A stretch of DNA of 64,000 bases from Puffinus mauretanicus (taxonomy: Eukaryota; Chordata; Aves; Procellariiformes; Procellariidae), in the NCBI GenBank assembly GCA_023333565.1, contig JAJKFH010001094.1, positions 3,286,001 to 3,350,000 on the forward strand, written 5' to 3'. Each line of letters begins with the position of its first letter. Position 1 is the stretch's first letter. Below the pieces are notes generated by a model that saw only the letters and a list, made by a program, of their open reading frames with translations, searched no databases and was not told the origin of the DNA. Shown one piece after another: positions 17,327 to 30,985 of this stretch. The translations under genes and the position numbers were made by a program.

Positions 17327-20300
17327 CCAAGCTCCTGTTCAATGCCACATAGATAAGGCAACGCTACTGCCAGCTGCACGGCAGGCTTGGCCAGCAGCAT
17401 TTCAAGCCCTGCTGCAGCACACTGGTTAGTGAGTGGTGCTCAGCTGTGGGGACCGTGGTAGTTCATGAGGTCCTAGGAGCTCTTCCTCCACAACTCCTAA
17501 AAATAATCTTCGCTAATCCTCACACTTGTGTTCTCTGTTTCACCAGTTCATTTAAAAAAAAAAACAAACAACAACCTGCGTCTCTTTATAGCAACAGAGG
17601 TCCTCTCCATCTACTTGTAACTGCTTTACTCAATAGAACTTTACACCCAAATATAGCAAATGATAAAGGAGACCCACATTATTTCTGCCAGAACTTTCAT
17701 ATCCCTTCACCTTGCATGTGGCTGGAACAGCTTCAACCACTGTACAAATCTGTCCACCTATGAACAGCTCCTCTAGAACCCTAAATCAACAAACCATTCC
17801 TGTGTGAATGCTGAGTTCAGTGCTGTTAGATGCTCTCGGTCCAAGGGTTTTTAGCTGCTTTGTTAAAACATTGGCTTTAGTTATTTGGGCTGGGTTTTTT
17901 AAATGCCCACAGACCCCCAAGGACTGCATTCCAACACATTAAAATGTATTATATTATTGCAATATTTGTAGTAGCACTTATTAAAACTGTGTTCAGGGAG
18001 TTGGGATCATAAATCCTCCTAGTCTGCATCCATACCCGAGCTGGAGTATGTTTATGTTTGATAGATGGGCTGTAAAATGAGGGCACATTCTCACGTGTGA
18101 AGTGTGAATAGTTTCTCCATGTATTTATTGCAGCTGATGTGATGTGGGGCCTGGGACAAACCCCGTGTTCCAGACAGAACTGACAGAAGGGGAAATGATG
18201 GTTAAAAAAAAGTGCGTTGTCAGAGCGCCTGAATAAACATCAATTAAATCTTCCAATTGATTTCCTTGGACTTTCAATCAAGCAAACAGTTCTAAAAACC
18301 ATTCCTGATCTCCATGCGTTCCATTGTTGTAGCTGCTAGACTATTTTGGCACCAAAAGCTTCCCAGTGCTGGACCCCATTCTGAAGGGCTGAAAAGATGC
18401 ATGAAAAAGTTAAACCCAACCCACATGCCCAGAAAATAGAAGCAGGGAGATGTGGAAAAGATTAAACCTGAACAAGTGTGCAAAATATACTATGTTCTCT
18501 GTGCTAGAAATTTGCACTCTGAAGCTACTACTCTTGTTACAGCAGGAGAATGATACAAGTGATGGCTAGAGGGAGCTTTTAATTTCAAACTATTGCCCCT
18601 TCTGTAGGGCTGGGCTTTCATTCTTGCACAAGGGCCTCTTCAAGGACCGTGCTTGGTTCATCTCTCTGAAGTTAAGTAAACCAGCATCTTTCAAAAACAT
18701 TAAAATCCTTCACTCTGTTATAAAGCAAAGGAAGACAAATAAGGCAGTAACACAAGATGACGATACCTTAATCAGGAAGGCACTTGAGGGACATCTCATT
18801 GCAAGTTGCTTGCAAACATGTTGTTCAACGTCACCAAAATCAAGCGCGTTGCATTTTGGCTGGAGTAAGCAAGCACAGAGAAGTGAGTAGGATGAAACAA
18901 GACTCTTTATCAAAGCAAGCCTCAGTAAGAGAGTGTTTTACCTTCTTCAAAATGAGATAGGGAGAACACACCACAATTTAAGATTGTTCCTTGCCTTTCA
19001 GAGACGAAGGTGCAGTAAGCAAGAGCCAGCCATTTTAGAGTTACAGCTCTTCTCCTTCTGTCAAATTTCAAGGGACAGACTTTAAATGGGGCTGTCACAA
19101 GGGCATGTGGCAGGAAAGGTACATAAAACGTAGTGGTGAGCTGATGCCTTGGGAGCAGATGATGACACAGGAAGGTAGTGTAGGCAAGAGAGGATGGCTT
19201 CCAGGTTGTGCCTACATTTCCTTCTTTTCACTTGAAAATCACTAGGGCTTTATATGTTTCTCTCTTATTTCCTCCTCTAAGCTCCCTCTAAGTAAACAGT
19301 ATATTTACAAACATCCTATAGCCTTTATTTAGTATTAGACAATGACAGCACTACCAAAAAAATATGGACGTGAAGGACACGTAAGCAAGCCTTGGGGTAT
19401 AAGGTGTGGGAGAGGCCATGCATCTAGTTGCACAACACTCTTCTCTCAAACATGCTCATACTCAGCCTGTTAGCAATGATAAAGACCAGTGATAGAGAGG
19501 ACTATTATCTGCAGTAGTGTCACAGGGACTTGGAGATCCTGGCCGAGGTACCTAGGATCAGCTGCAATGCAGGATATTGTACACATTACATAAGGCACGA
19601 TAGGCACAATGGGTGAGGAAGGCAAACGCATAAAGTGGTGGTGGAAACTAAGGTGATTTTATAGAGTTATGCAACAGGGTCAGCAGCAAGAACTGAGCAT
19701 AAAAAGCAACGTGGGGTCCCTTTCACTGCTCTATCTGCGTGTCCCTGCTGACATGCCCTCAGAAGATGGTGTGACAGGGCAAGCTATGTCTGTGTTAAAC
19801 TGGCAAATCTGCCTCATGTTCTACTGAACACATGTCCAAACATAACAAAAACATAAACGTATTAAATTATGTGCCAGAGAACAAATCTGCCCAGAAAAGC
19901 TGCTTGACACTCCGGTGAAGGACTACAACTGAGAACGTATTGAGGCAGCAGTCTGTAGCTATCAACTTTGAATGATTACACTTCTGAATCCTGTAGAGAA
20001 ATGGTTTTCCACAGAGGAAATGCCAGTATGACTAGGGAGGAGGCCAACACTTGTGAAAGCAGTGCTTGGCAGAGACTACTTCAGCATGTGTTGCTGCTTT
20101 CAGTATTCCCAAGCCAGTGGGACAAGCAGGAGACAGAAGAGCAAGGTGGCCCCATCTGGCTTCATAAACTTCAGACTCACCCAGGAAGAACACGAGACTA
20201 GGAGACTTTCTGGAGCCATAAGCATTCCAGAGGCCTGTAGCGCTTCAATATACTAAGAGTATAATGGTTGTGGTTAAGAGTTTATTTGGCTACGGTAGCA

Positions 20301-22759
20301 CTCCTCCAATAAGCATCTTTCTCATTCAGCATGGCACCGTTAGGCAAGGAGTTCTGTACACCCACAACCTCAGATGCCCCCTGAGGCTGGGGTGTTCAGG
20401 AACTCTGAGACTCTGGTCCAAAGTGCACAGAAAAAGCCCAGAGAAGCTCTTTTGCCCTAGCCAGACACGCCGTACAGAGTCAGAGCTAGAAATATTGTCT
20501 CTTTGCAGTCCCATGAGGCCTAGAAGGGCACCAGATTCCCGCGTGATCAGCTGTTAACAGGCTGGTGGTATCTGCGCAGGGAAATTATGCTAGCCTGTTA
20601 CACGTTTGTAACTGCAAAATGTCATCTGGAAATGGAAAGACAACTTCTTGCTCATTGCTACAGCAACCAATTTGCTACTACAGTGTGTAAGTGGTGTCAC
20701 TCTGCCCAGCTTGGGCCACCACTGTCACAACTGAGTCTGGGCTGAAGATGCATAATTTCCTCCCCTTTCTTGAAGCTGGAGAGCAGCAAGGGCTGACCTT
20801 TAAGAAACTATGCCTCACTGGTGTCTAGTAACAGCAAGGAAAGCAAAACAAGCCAAAATTTATTTGAATCCCATGGATGGAAATCCGCCAGGTATGCACA
20901 CACGGCTTGGGTTTGCAGAGAGGGAAGGGAGGATGTATACACAGGTGAAGATAAAAAACCTGGAATTTAAGTGATTACATAGAATGTGAAGTCAGCATTA
21001 ATTGAACTTTTGATTCAGATCCCAAATTTTAGTGTTGTGGTAGTACTCTCTGATCAGAGATAAGAGTAGTGAAAGTAAAGACAAGCACAGATGGTTTGGG
21101 TTAGGGTCAGATTAAACTTTCTTCCTCCAGAATAGCTTCTCACACATTACATTTAGACCTGAAGTTACATATTTTTCCTCATGCTTTCATTTGCTATATT
21201 TACTTAGGCCTGGCTATTTCCTCTTGTTGGTAATTTCCTGAAGCAAGACATAGTAAACCAGTGGCTACTTCGAGTAATCTCAAGTTTCATCTATTTCAAC
21301 AACCATAAAATATCCAAGTAAGTTTCCTTATCTTCCAGAGCCATCACGCTTTCCTGTCTTTGTCATCTCACCCAAAATTCAGCAAACCCCCAGCAAGCCC
21401 CATATGTGAAAGGCTCCCAGCTCTTCCCTTTTTCACCTGTACAGGGCCTGTAATGTGCAAGTGTGTTTACTGCATCTTGTATCTTCCCGTTCTTCCTTCC
21501 ACAATTCTAAAATCTGATTTCTTCGTGTCTATTCACCTATCCAGACCTTCAGCAATTTCTCTCCTGACAGCCACAATTTCCTCCTCTCTTGTCTGGGTGA
21601 CATCCATGTAAAACAGAATTGGAAACATTACCTTCTTTGCCTGTTACCCTAAATACAATCACTCTCTTCAGATGCCTTCACTGACTTTTTTCATGGCATC
21701 AGGTTCAACCTTTCAGTCTTGATCTTCAAAATGATTCACAGCTAGGAAGATAGCTAGAAGAACCTATGCTAGGTTGCTATCTTATTGTAAACCCTTCCAC
21801 TCTCAGTCACGGATCTTAAACTGTTGCATTTTCATGTATAGAAAGTGTGCGTGCGTGTGTGTGTGTTTCTCTCTCCCCAATCCTAGATATACACAGCTTA
21901 TACTGCTAGTCCTTGTCACACATTTCTGAACAGATGTTCCCACAGTTTTAAATTGAAAGGATGAAAATATGCCTCAAGATCCCTTCTTATTTATTATATT
22001 TAAATTATTTTTGCAATTCCTACATTAACGCAGATCATATTTTCTTCTAAAATGTGCCAAAGAGAAGCTTACCTGTGTTCCAACATGAGAAAATCTCCTG
22101 GGGAAGGTGCATGGCACAAAGCCTTAGCATGTTAGAGTCTGATGTAGCTCTTAGAGCCAGCCTGCACATACAAGCGACTGCTTGTGTACCTAGCTGTCGT
22201 TCAGCTGTGAGATCTGGTAAAACTAAGAACTGTGCATGACCTCCCAGGGGAGGTGCACATTTGCTTGAAAAAGCATCTTCCATATAGCGGTTCTGGTCCA
22301 TTTTTGTAACAGCAGCTAGTTAGGTCAGTGGTTGACGAACCTCAACGTACTGGGATCTGCTTCCTCCCGCTGCTTCTCTGTTATCCAAGCCTCAGGATAA
22401 CTCCTGAAATAAACTGCTTTTAGGATTTCCTGCTGTATATGAGCCTCATGTTACCTTACTTAAGGTCAGATTCAGCTTTCCACTGTGTTAAGATGTGTCA
22501 ATTAATCGATATTTCTCCACTGCTTGCCTCTCCCCATCAACTGCCTTTCTCCTCCCTCCTTCCCCCACCTTTTTTTCTTAATCAGTCCCTCATGTACTTT
22601 GGTCTGTTCAGAGTGAGCCTTCCTTCCTGCCGTCAAGTCAGAGAACAGACGCAGGCTTCATCACACCAGGGAAAAAGTTATTATTATATAATACTACTTA
22701 GCCTTTTTAAGAGTGTTTAATGTTCAAAACTGCCCAAGCATGAACTGGTTCATATGACA
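17327..22759. other. unannotated single-copy DNA
   Basis: This is 5.4 kb with no recognisable gene. It contains a short (TG)n tract at 21845-21866 and an A-rich tract at 17550-17570. ORFs of up to 105 codons have no known motif. The block at 18190-18300 has the mixed composition often seen in non-coding conserved elements, but this is untested. Confidence 0.5.
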
Positions 22760-22895
22760 CAGAGCAGGAAATGATTTATGAATGGAGAAACAGAGGCAGA
22801 AAGGTAACAGGAGTTGTGCAAGGTCTCACAGAGGGATCATGGCAGGGTCAGAAGTCTCCTAACTCCAGACTTTTAACTCTTTGCTCATTTTCCAG
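22760..22895 (-). repeat. MIR-class SINE
   Basis: On the plus strand the sequence reads as the reverse complement of MIR: GGAGAAACAGAGGCAGAAAG, then TGTGCAAGGTCTCACAGAGG, then TCATGGCAGGGTCAGAAG and ACTCCAGACTTTTAACTCTT. These blocks match the reverse MIR consensus (AAACTGAGGCAGAGAGG, GCCCAAGGTCACACAGC, GTGGCAGAG...) in order and spacing. The copy is strongly diverged and inactive. Confidence 0.7.
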
Positions 22896-22902
22896 TACCT
22901 GG

Positions 22903-22944
22903 TATGTTTCATTTTATGTGTTTCATTTCATGTGTTTCATTTTA
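22903..22944. repeat. short minisatellite, three ~14-bp units
   Basis: Three consecutive units of the form ATGTGTTTCATTTT are present, the first slightly shorter. The tract directly follows the MIR. Confidence 0.85.
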
Positions 22945-25900
22945 CACCCCAGATTAGTAACTGATCTATGTTTGACCCACTGTATCTTCACTCAGCATGA
23001 AAAAACTGTTGATGTTGTGTGAGCGTGCACTGTACATCTCATGGGTAAAGGAGAAGTTGACTCCTTGCTTCCAGGGCAGACCTCGCAATGACCCTAAAGC
23101 CCAAGCTGGCATTGGTACTGCCACAGTGTTTGTTCCACCAGAGCTGAAGTGCACATCTACACGAGCAAAGCAGTGCTACACTCAGACCTTCAAGCCACCT
23201 CCAGATGAGCTGGTCCACCAACACAGCACAACACACAGCCATGCAGAGACGCTAACAGGGTCCCGACGTCAGGGATAGGCACCTTAGCGTGGAGCCAGGG
23301 TTTCGCTACCTGGCTTTGGCCCCAAAGCCAGTACTTCTGTCCTTAGTTCTGGCAAATCCCTACAGGCGGAGGTACCTGCAGCATTCAAAACGACTTTTGG
23401 AGCCTGGGGCATAGTGCTGTGTCAATTTACCCTCCAAATCCAGAATCTGGCCTTTTACAGACAGAGCAGTATTGCAACATCTCATGAAACCTCGATTCCT
23501 CACAATTTTAATTGTTTTTTTCTTTTTAATACTTCCTACTAATTTATACACATAAGCATATAAGCACATATTAAAAAATAAACTCACTTTGAAAAAATAA
23601 TTTCCTAGACTTACAAGCAGATACAGGTGGAATCTTCCAAAGCCTACATACGCACATGCATACACACATATATATGTATATATAAAAAAAATACAGACTA
23701 TGTCAAAAACAGCTGCCTACCCACTGCCTCTAACCAGACCTGAATCACAGTTTAAACACAGACATGCATATCCCCTGTGCATGCAATATGTCTGATTAAA
23801 TATTTTGTTAGCCAAAATATTTTACTGGGTTGGTAGAAGGATTTTCAGAGCATTAATTTCTGTTTCTAAAGGTCTGCTTGATTTAGATGTATCCTACATT
23901 ATTCTGTTTTGTTAGATTTTCCAAAGGGGCTCTGAAAACGTACCAAAGCAACTCTGGAGAAAGAGACTAAAAATATAATTGTGTAGACTGCAGGAATAAA
24001 TACTGGAAGTCACATAATGCATTTACTTTTAGGTAGAAAAAGTAACTCTTGGGAAAATATTGGCATCAGCATGCTCCTTCACACACTGAAAAGCCTGTGC
24101 TTTTCATATTATTGTCCGTTTCAGTAATCATTTAAAGGAATCTACAGTACCCCTCATTTATAATTGCAAATAGAAATAACAACAATTATAGTAATAATGG
24201 ACTACTGCTACCAGGCAGACATCAGGCCAATTTCACTCTTACCTCCCAGGACTCCCAATCTCCTTTTTCCCTCTCCTTGCAGCTCAAAGGAAAGAGGAGA
24301 CCCTGCCCAATTTCATCATCGAGGTGCTATCCTCCACTGGCTTCTCTTGCTCGTGGTTTGAACACCAATAAATAAGAGCAGAAAGCTACTCCCAGTGAAA
24401 ACTAGAAAGTCAGTAATATAAGAGCAAGATAAGCGCAGTGACTTGACACATATCCTGAGGCAGTGAATTTGAATCCATTCCTTGATCTGAAGTGCCAGAC
24501 AACTTTTGATATGCTGCAGTAGATTTTATTGAAACAAAGAAGAGAAAGAGAACAAAGGAACAGAAGGAGGAAAGGGAGAGCATCTCATCCCAGTTATGGC
24601 ATATGCAGTCAGAATATTTAACTTGGGTCCACAAGGCTTAAAGCTAAAAATGCAATGATAACACTGCCTCGGACAGTTTGCAGCACAGACTTTTTCTATG
24701 GACAACTGTGCCTCTCCATCATGATATTTTAGGAGACTTTTTATATGTATTAGAAGAGAAGGCATGTCTAAACAGAGGGGACACCTGGGACAGAAAGGAC
24801 CATTGATGAATTTAGGAAACGCGTTTTAAACCTGAGTGAGTTGGCATATACAAATCTCCCTGCACACTACTGCTGAAAATCCCCAGCTCCGGCTCCTCTG
24901 CACCTCCCTACCCTTTCCCTGCTCAAGTGTTCATGACACCAAACTCATTGCTAAGTACAGTGGGGACAGCTCTGCTGAAGCCATGGAAAGTGGCGTGAAT
25001 TCAGCTTGTTACCGCTACAGCATCCCTGACCAAGTGCTGATTAATGTCTTCTACCCTCGTTACCTGAGAGTAACGAACAACTGAGTCCTAATCCCCCTAA
25101 CACACTCATTCCTGTTTGAGGAGGTATTTGCATGTCTCCTCCCAGACTTCTGCTTTCTGCACTGAACCTTGCCTGGTTTTAATCGTTATTCTAGTTCTTA
25201 CCTTCAAACCTGTCATTCTAGTTGTTCATGCTCTACTATTTTTTCTGCTATATGTCCTTTTAAAAGAATTATGCTACTCCAAAATGAATAAATCTTTCTT
25301 GCAGCCAAGGACTATGGAAGACTGCAGTACAAGCGATATTCCCATTTATACAACTCAATGTATGGAATTATGGTTCTTTGGGGAATTCTAATTAGTTTAA
25401 TCAAGTCTTGTGTGGATGATTCAAATCTACCACATTAGTTTGTGTGAAGACACTCACTTTTTTTCCATTCCAAATGCATAATCTACTCATTTTCTACAGA
25501 TGAAATGTCTAGGTTTTTTCTATAGTTATAAACCACTTAACATTTTTCTTTTACTGAATCTCATTTTATTAATTCTATCATATCTGCCCTCTAACTTTAA
25601 AAAAATTATACGATGCTTTAATTTCATTTGACAAAACTGAGGTGGACTGACTTCTTTAAAAAGTGAAACAATGGTGAGATTTTTTGTAGTTATTCAAGGA
25701 AAATCTTCACCCCATTCTTTGACTTGTTGAACAGGTATGAATGCTTTTCTAATTTAGAAGTACATATGTGATGGGCAGAGGATGGGTGGATCATCACATT
25801 CAGTCTCCTGAAATCACAAGCAACCATGTAACTGCCCACAAGGATACAGAAGTCTCCTTTTTTGTGCACTGTAATTCACACAGGTGCTCCCAACACCTAT

Positions 25901-28440
25901 AGGGCAAAGCCACCCATGTGCTGGCTCCCTGCAGAAGCAGGAGGTCTGTGGAATGAAAGTGCCTGGACAAACACAGGAAACAAAGAGTGCCCCATACTAA
26001 TAAGGAAGGCCAAAACATCTCGGCAGCTCCTCTCCATGTGACTTGGCCGTACAACTGCCAAGCTGACCATCTCCGCCCAATGGGGTGAGTCGTGCAACCA
26101 AGAACCTGAGAGGTTTCCCAGCATCAGCAGGAGTGACCTGCTCTTTCCTACCACAACCTTTGGCCGTTCCTCAGAGGAATGCAAAGAGGCTTCACAAGTT
26201 ATGCTTTAAGGAGAGAAACGTATCTTTTTGACTCTTAGTAAGACCAACCAAGGCAACTCTTAAAATATCAATACGATTTGACAACTTAACAAGCAGGAAG
26301 TGCCCAAGTTTCATTTCAACATCCTTTGAGGGATAGCAACTCATTAAAAAAAAAAAGAAAAAAATCCAGGATTATTCCATCTCTGTTAAATAATTCCTAT
26401 CACAAGTTTACCAAGACTGGTGGAAAGACAACTTTACTTCCTTGCCCAAATACCTGCATCAAGAGGTTGTTTGAGGACTTCACTCTTCCAATGCTTAAAA
26501 ATCTCCACAGTTCCACCCTGAAACAGGAACTGCTGAGACCCATTTGAACTTGTACCACTTAGTTTAATAATTTTGTTTATTATAGCTCTTGTTTTGCTTA
26601 AATCTCTTGGTATTTGTACCATTTCCTGAGAGCACTAAATCCATCATACCTTACCAAGCAAGCTGTGCTGCAGCCAGTACCAAGGGCTGTTCAAGTGTCT
26701 GCCCCATGAATGCTATCAGCAAATCAGAGCACCTCTTTTAGCTATTGAGGGCTGAGGTTTTTTGACCTCTTCTCTCTATTTCACAGAGGCATTCATGGGT
26801 ACAGATTCCTCATTGTCTGCCTGGTAACATTCTGCCCTTTGATGCCAGACGCATGCAGCAACACTAGCAGGTAACACCAGCCCTTCACATAAATGAAAGT
26901 CCTTTGTAGTTGTACATTAAAAGTCACAAATCATTCTTCCTGTTGTGGACCTCTGATTTTACAGCTCACAAAGCTACTACGTGCAGAGAACATGCTGAGA
27001 AAACAATCTGGGAGGTGTTTCATGGGGATTTGGTGATGACCCGTCTGATGTCCCAGATGTAGCTCATTGCCATGAAGCCCAGGGACCAGGTGGATGAAAA
27101 GTGTTTTCACAATGTTCTACGCTGAAATCAAAACCAATAACCAAACCTCATTTTGGAGGGGCTATAGCCCGTATGCTATACGGTACACACTCATCACTGC
27201 CTGAGAGCAGCTAGATACAAAAACTAGCAAGGGAAGAAGTTATTTTATTGTTGCCTAGCTTGTTGCCCTTATTGTTACCCCCATCTCCGAAGCATGCAAT
27301 GGTAGCCATGCACAAAGACAAGCTCTGCTACCAGGTTGACCACAGATACGTTAATAAACCGAAGAAAAGCAGCACATTCTGTTCTCTCACAAAATAACCT
27401 CAACTAACTTATTTTTTTTTCTTTTTTGCAGTCCCAGTGTTTAAAACCAGATGCCATTTGGGAAATTAAATTCAATACTTATGATGTGATTTTCGAAAGT
27501 GCAGCTTTTCAGCAAAAAGGAGCTGAAGTATATTCAGTATTTCTGAAAAATCAGACTGTTTAATTGAGTGTCTGTCTGACAAGGACATAAGCCTAACTTC
27601 ATACACCTGTTGTGAAAGCCTTGGGCTTCAATTAATAGCAGGCAAAGGATGCATAATTAATATAACAAGAAACCAGGAAATGAATATGTTAAAGTTCCTA
27701 CTGCAGTTTTAACTTTGTCACAACACACAAGTCTTTTGTTGGCTTTCTCCATAGAGGTGAATTTCCTGTTTTTCCTGGTTAAACATATATACCAGAAATT
27801 ACTCATTAAATGTCAGGAAATGCAATTCAACTGAGTTAACCATGTTGCTGGAAAAATCTGGATGGAGCAAATTATTTGGTGTCACTTATTTAATAAGATA
27901 TTACCTCCCTTCTCTATTTATGAATTGTTCATGAACAGACTTGTATTTTTTCTAGGGATTTTTCCCCTTGTTCAAAAGCAGCAAGTAAATGACATAAGTG
28001 ATCATATTCACTGAGAATGTGACATCATTCAGAAGATATTCTTGTCTCCAGCTTCAGATACTTACTACTCTCTACCCAGCCCCAGTGCAGAGGTCCAACA
28101 CAGGGCTCTTGCATCAGTTAAGTCCTGCTTACACCTTCAAAATACAAAAGTTACATGTGCAATACTCAATTTTACCTCTGTGAGACTGGCCACAGAATTC
28201 ACAAGCTCCTGAATACATTCATTTTAGAGCAACAGCTAACAAGCATCTCAAGTACAAATGTTCAGATGACTATAACATTCACATGCATTTTTGCAAACAC
28301 AAAAAAGCCCAGTAATTTCCTCCAAGTGAAATTTTCGAGGTAGCAGATTTAGAAACAAAGCCCAAGATCCGCCATTTAATTCACAACCTTGTGTTGCTAG
28401 TAAGACCTCCTTTTTGTATTTCTTTATCTTTGAATTATTT
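22945..28440. other. unannotated single-copy DNA
   Basis: This is AT-rich sequence with no recognisable gene. A (TA)/(CA)-type tract lies at 23660-23690 and A-rich tracts at 26344-26363. The stretch at 27410-27730 is evenly mixed, homopolymer-poor sequence and would be a reasonable place to test for conservation. ORFs stay under about 100 codons and are not recognisable. Confidence 0.5.
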
Positions 28441-28470
28441 GGGCCATCTTATCTTGGAGCTAAGCAGGGC
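28441..28470 (+). repeat. possible 5S rRNA-like SINE fragment
   Basis: ATCTTGGAGCTAAGCAGGGC (about 28451-28470) closely resembles the internal 5S rRNA segment ATCTCGGAAGCTAAGCAGGG, and GGGCCAT lies just before it. AmnSINE1-type elements of amniotes carry a 5S-derived head, so this could be a remnant. The match is short, the downstream sequence does not continue the 5S alignment, and chance is possible. Confidence 0.25.
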
Positions 28471-30864
28471 TGTTTGCATATCCCAAAGCTAGTGCATTAA
28501 ATCTCCCAACATCCTTCTTGAAGCTGAGCAGTTGCACATTGCTATTTATCTGAGGTACTGAGGGGGGTTTCATTATGCAAGGTCATATAGTAAAACTAAC
28601 TGAAGGTGAGGTGCACAGAATGTTATTTAAAAAACTAGAAAGAGTTTTTTTAATAAAGAACAATTGTGCAACCAGTGAGCAATAAACTTGGGCAAAACTT
28701 GGTTTGTGGGAGATATATTACTAAATATCCCACAAATACAATTTCTGCATATGGGAATATATGCAGAGATGGGAAAAAAAACAAAACCCAGCTTGCAGAA
28801 ATGCATATGTAGTCAGAGATACTATGTTATATGAACTGTTTATTGGAACTGTGTCCCATGTCAATACATGAGGAAAATAAAGAATGGAAAAAAACTTTGG
28901 AATTGAATAGAGACCCTGTCACAGTTAAATTTGATACTTGGAGCCTAAGCCAACATACTGCCAGGACAAAAAATAAGTATGCAAGAAAATCAGGAATAAA
29001 TCCAAGATGGAAAAAGTAAAAGTTAAATTAGCATCATACGGTGGATAGAAATATCAATAATTAGGCAAATGCATAATAACCCTATGAAGTCAATTACTTT
29101 TATGACAGTGGGACTGGAAACACAGGCAGTTTTAGGGCTGAACATTTGCAAAGAATTAAGACTGGTTACAACATACAATGGGTGCTGTGTATGATCTAAA
29201 CAGACAATAAGAAACCAGAAGAATTCAAAGATACTTTTGATACAGCAGGATACAATAAGAAGAAATATTGTATTTTTTTCAACCTGAGGTAACCCTTTCC
29301 TCCCCAGTCACCGTTGCACCCAAAAAGTTTCCCTTCATCCTCTGCAGTTACTAACACAAAAAAAATTGAAGAGAAATTCTAAGTATACCACATGAAAGCA
29401 GCCAAAAGAAAGCAAACAAGTTGTTGTTATGAGTCCTACATTTTCCTGATTTTTCTTCCAAACTAACTTTATTCCACTTTCTGGCTGTGCCTACCTTTGA
29501 GCTACCCAGACCACAGACCCTTTGCATGGGTCTTTGCATGGGTTTGTAAAATGCCTCATAACAGGTCTCACTGGTGAAAAGTTACTCTCTCCCTCTTTTT
29601 GACCTGAGCAATTGCCTGCTCTTATTTCTGCTGTTTGAGGCCCTAGGTGAAGACAGGTCTCCACCAGCAGCAAAACATGATGCACTGAATCAGTGATACC
29701 ACTCACAGGAGTCAGGGCTGTACCCACGCTACCACACTCCACAGTTGGACTGGAGCTACGTTGTGCCATATTTCTAACACACCCCAAGGTTTCCTGCGAT
29801 GCCTGGACTGGGAGAGCTTCTTCTCTTGCAAACAAGGCAAACCGTTTGCTCTTACAGAGAGCCCTGGAAAAGCACTTCAAAAAAATATTAAATACAATTT
29901 CATTTCACAGAAGGTTGGACAGGCAAGGAGAAACGACAGGACTGAGACCATTCAGCAACCCCGTGACAGAGCTGGCACCAGAGCACAGCCATCCTGGATT
30001 CTGGCATAGCGCTGGGTTCACTAAGCAGCAGTAGCAACCGGGTACTATTCTAAAGAAAGTGACTGCTTCTGTAATAACGCCATTTGAGTTCACATAAATG
30101 CATACATATTTGGTAGACGCTGTAGCCAGCACCACAACTCTGAAAGCAGACAAGTATTGTTGTTGTATCTGTTTCTCATGCTATTTTGATTAAGCTCGTG
30201 CAAGCATTTTCTTACCACTAGTAAAATAGGCTACCCATCAAAATTTAAAATGGATTTTTTATTAGAATAAATATTTTAGATATTCACCATGAGTATCTAG
30301 CACATTCCATTGGAAGGATCCTGGAGAGCTTTTGCAATTCTTTACAAGAGCTGCTCCAAGGCCTGTGCAAACTCACAAGTATCTTCATGTTAACTTCATG
30401 AAGGTCTTAAACCATATTTATTTATCCTCATATTTTAGGTATAGATATTCAGGTATTTATAGTTTCCAAATTTTACAGATACAAAACCAGACACATAGAC
30501 AGGTTAAGGCCAGATCCACGGATGAAACTAAGCACCCACGATGAGTTTACATACCCAGAGACGGTAGGTTGAGTCTCCAAGTCCATGTCTAGACCACAGA
30601 TTTCCCAAGTCTGTAGATGATGATATTTCTGCCAGAAGAGTTTTCTTAGGTGCCTGCCACCTCTGCACACATCTGGGGCTAGCTGCAGAGTGGCGGGCCT
30701 CCCAGCCCCATCAGCACCCTTCTCCTAGGCATTGCTCTGCTCATTTCCCATGTAAAGCTCCATCCCCCAAGTGGAATCAGAGCAAACCTACAGCACTTCC
30801 AACAGTTAAAAGCACAGCCAAAGGCAGCACCTGCTTTTTATACATCAGCCTATTAGTCAGAATA
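28471..30864. other. mostly unannotated DNA with two weak MIR-like stretches
   Basis: Two stretches show reverse-MIR features. At 29910-30030, CCGTGACAGAGCTGGCACCA and ATCCTGGATTCTGG resemble the GGCAGAGCTGGGA...CCTGG region. At 30468-30510, TTTTACAGATACAAAACCAG followed by ACATAGACAGGTTAAGG resembles TTTTACAGATGAGGAAACTGAGGCACAGAGAGGTTAAG. Both are too diverged to place with confidence. The rest has no recognisable content. Confidence 0.4.
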
Positions 30865-30985
30865 GAAAAGTAGGATTTGAGCACATGACCCAAATCCAAT
30901 TCCTTCCTCAGGAATTTCACTACAATAGTTTAGTCACCCATGTCCCCAGAGACACGTCCTACCCACTAAGCTATAGAGTTACACT
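30865..30985 (-). repeat. possible tRNA-derived SINE remnant
   Basis: On the minus strand TAGCTTAGTGG (revcomp of about 30964-30974) is a perfect pol III A-box type sequence, and GCTCAAATCCT (revcomp of about 30871-30881) resembles a B box. Their spacing, about 90 nt, is longer than in a tRNA, so an insertion or coincidence is possible. A further B-box-like GGTTCAAATCC lies on the minus strand at 31029-31039. Confidence 0.3.
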
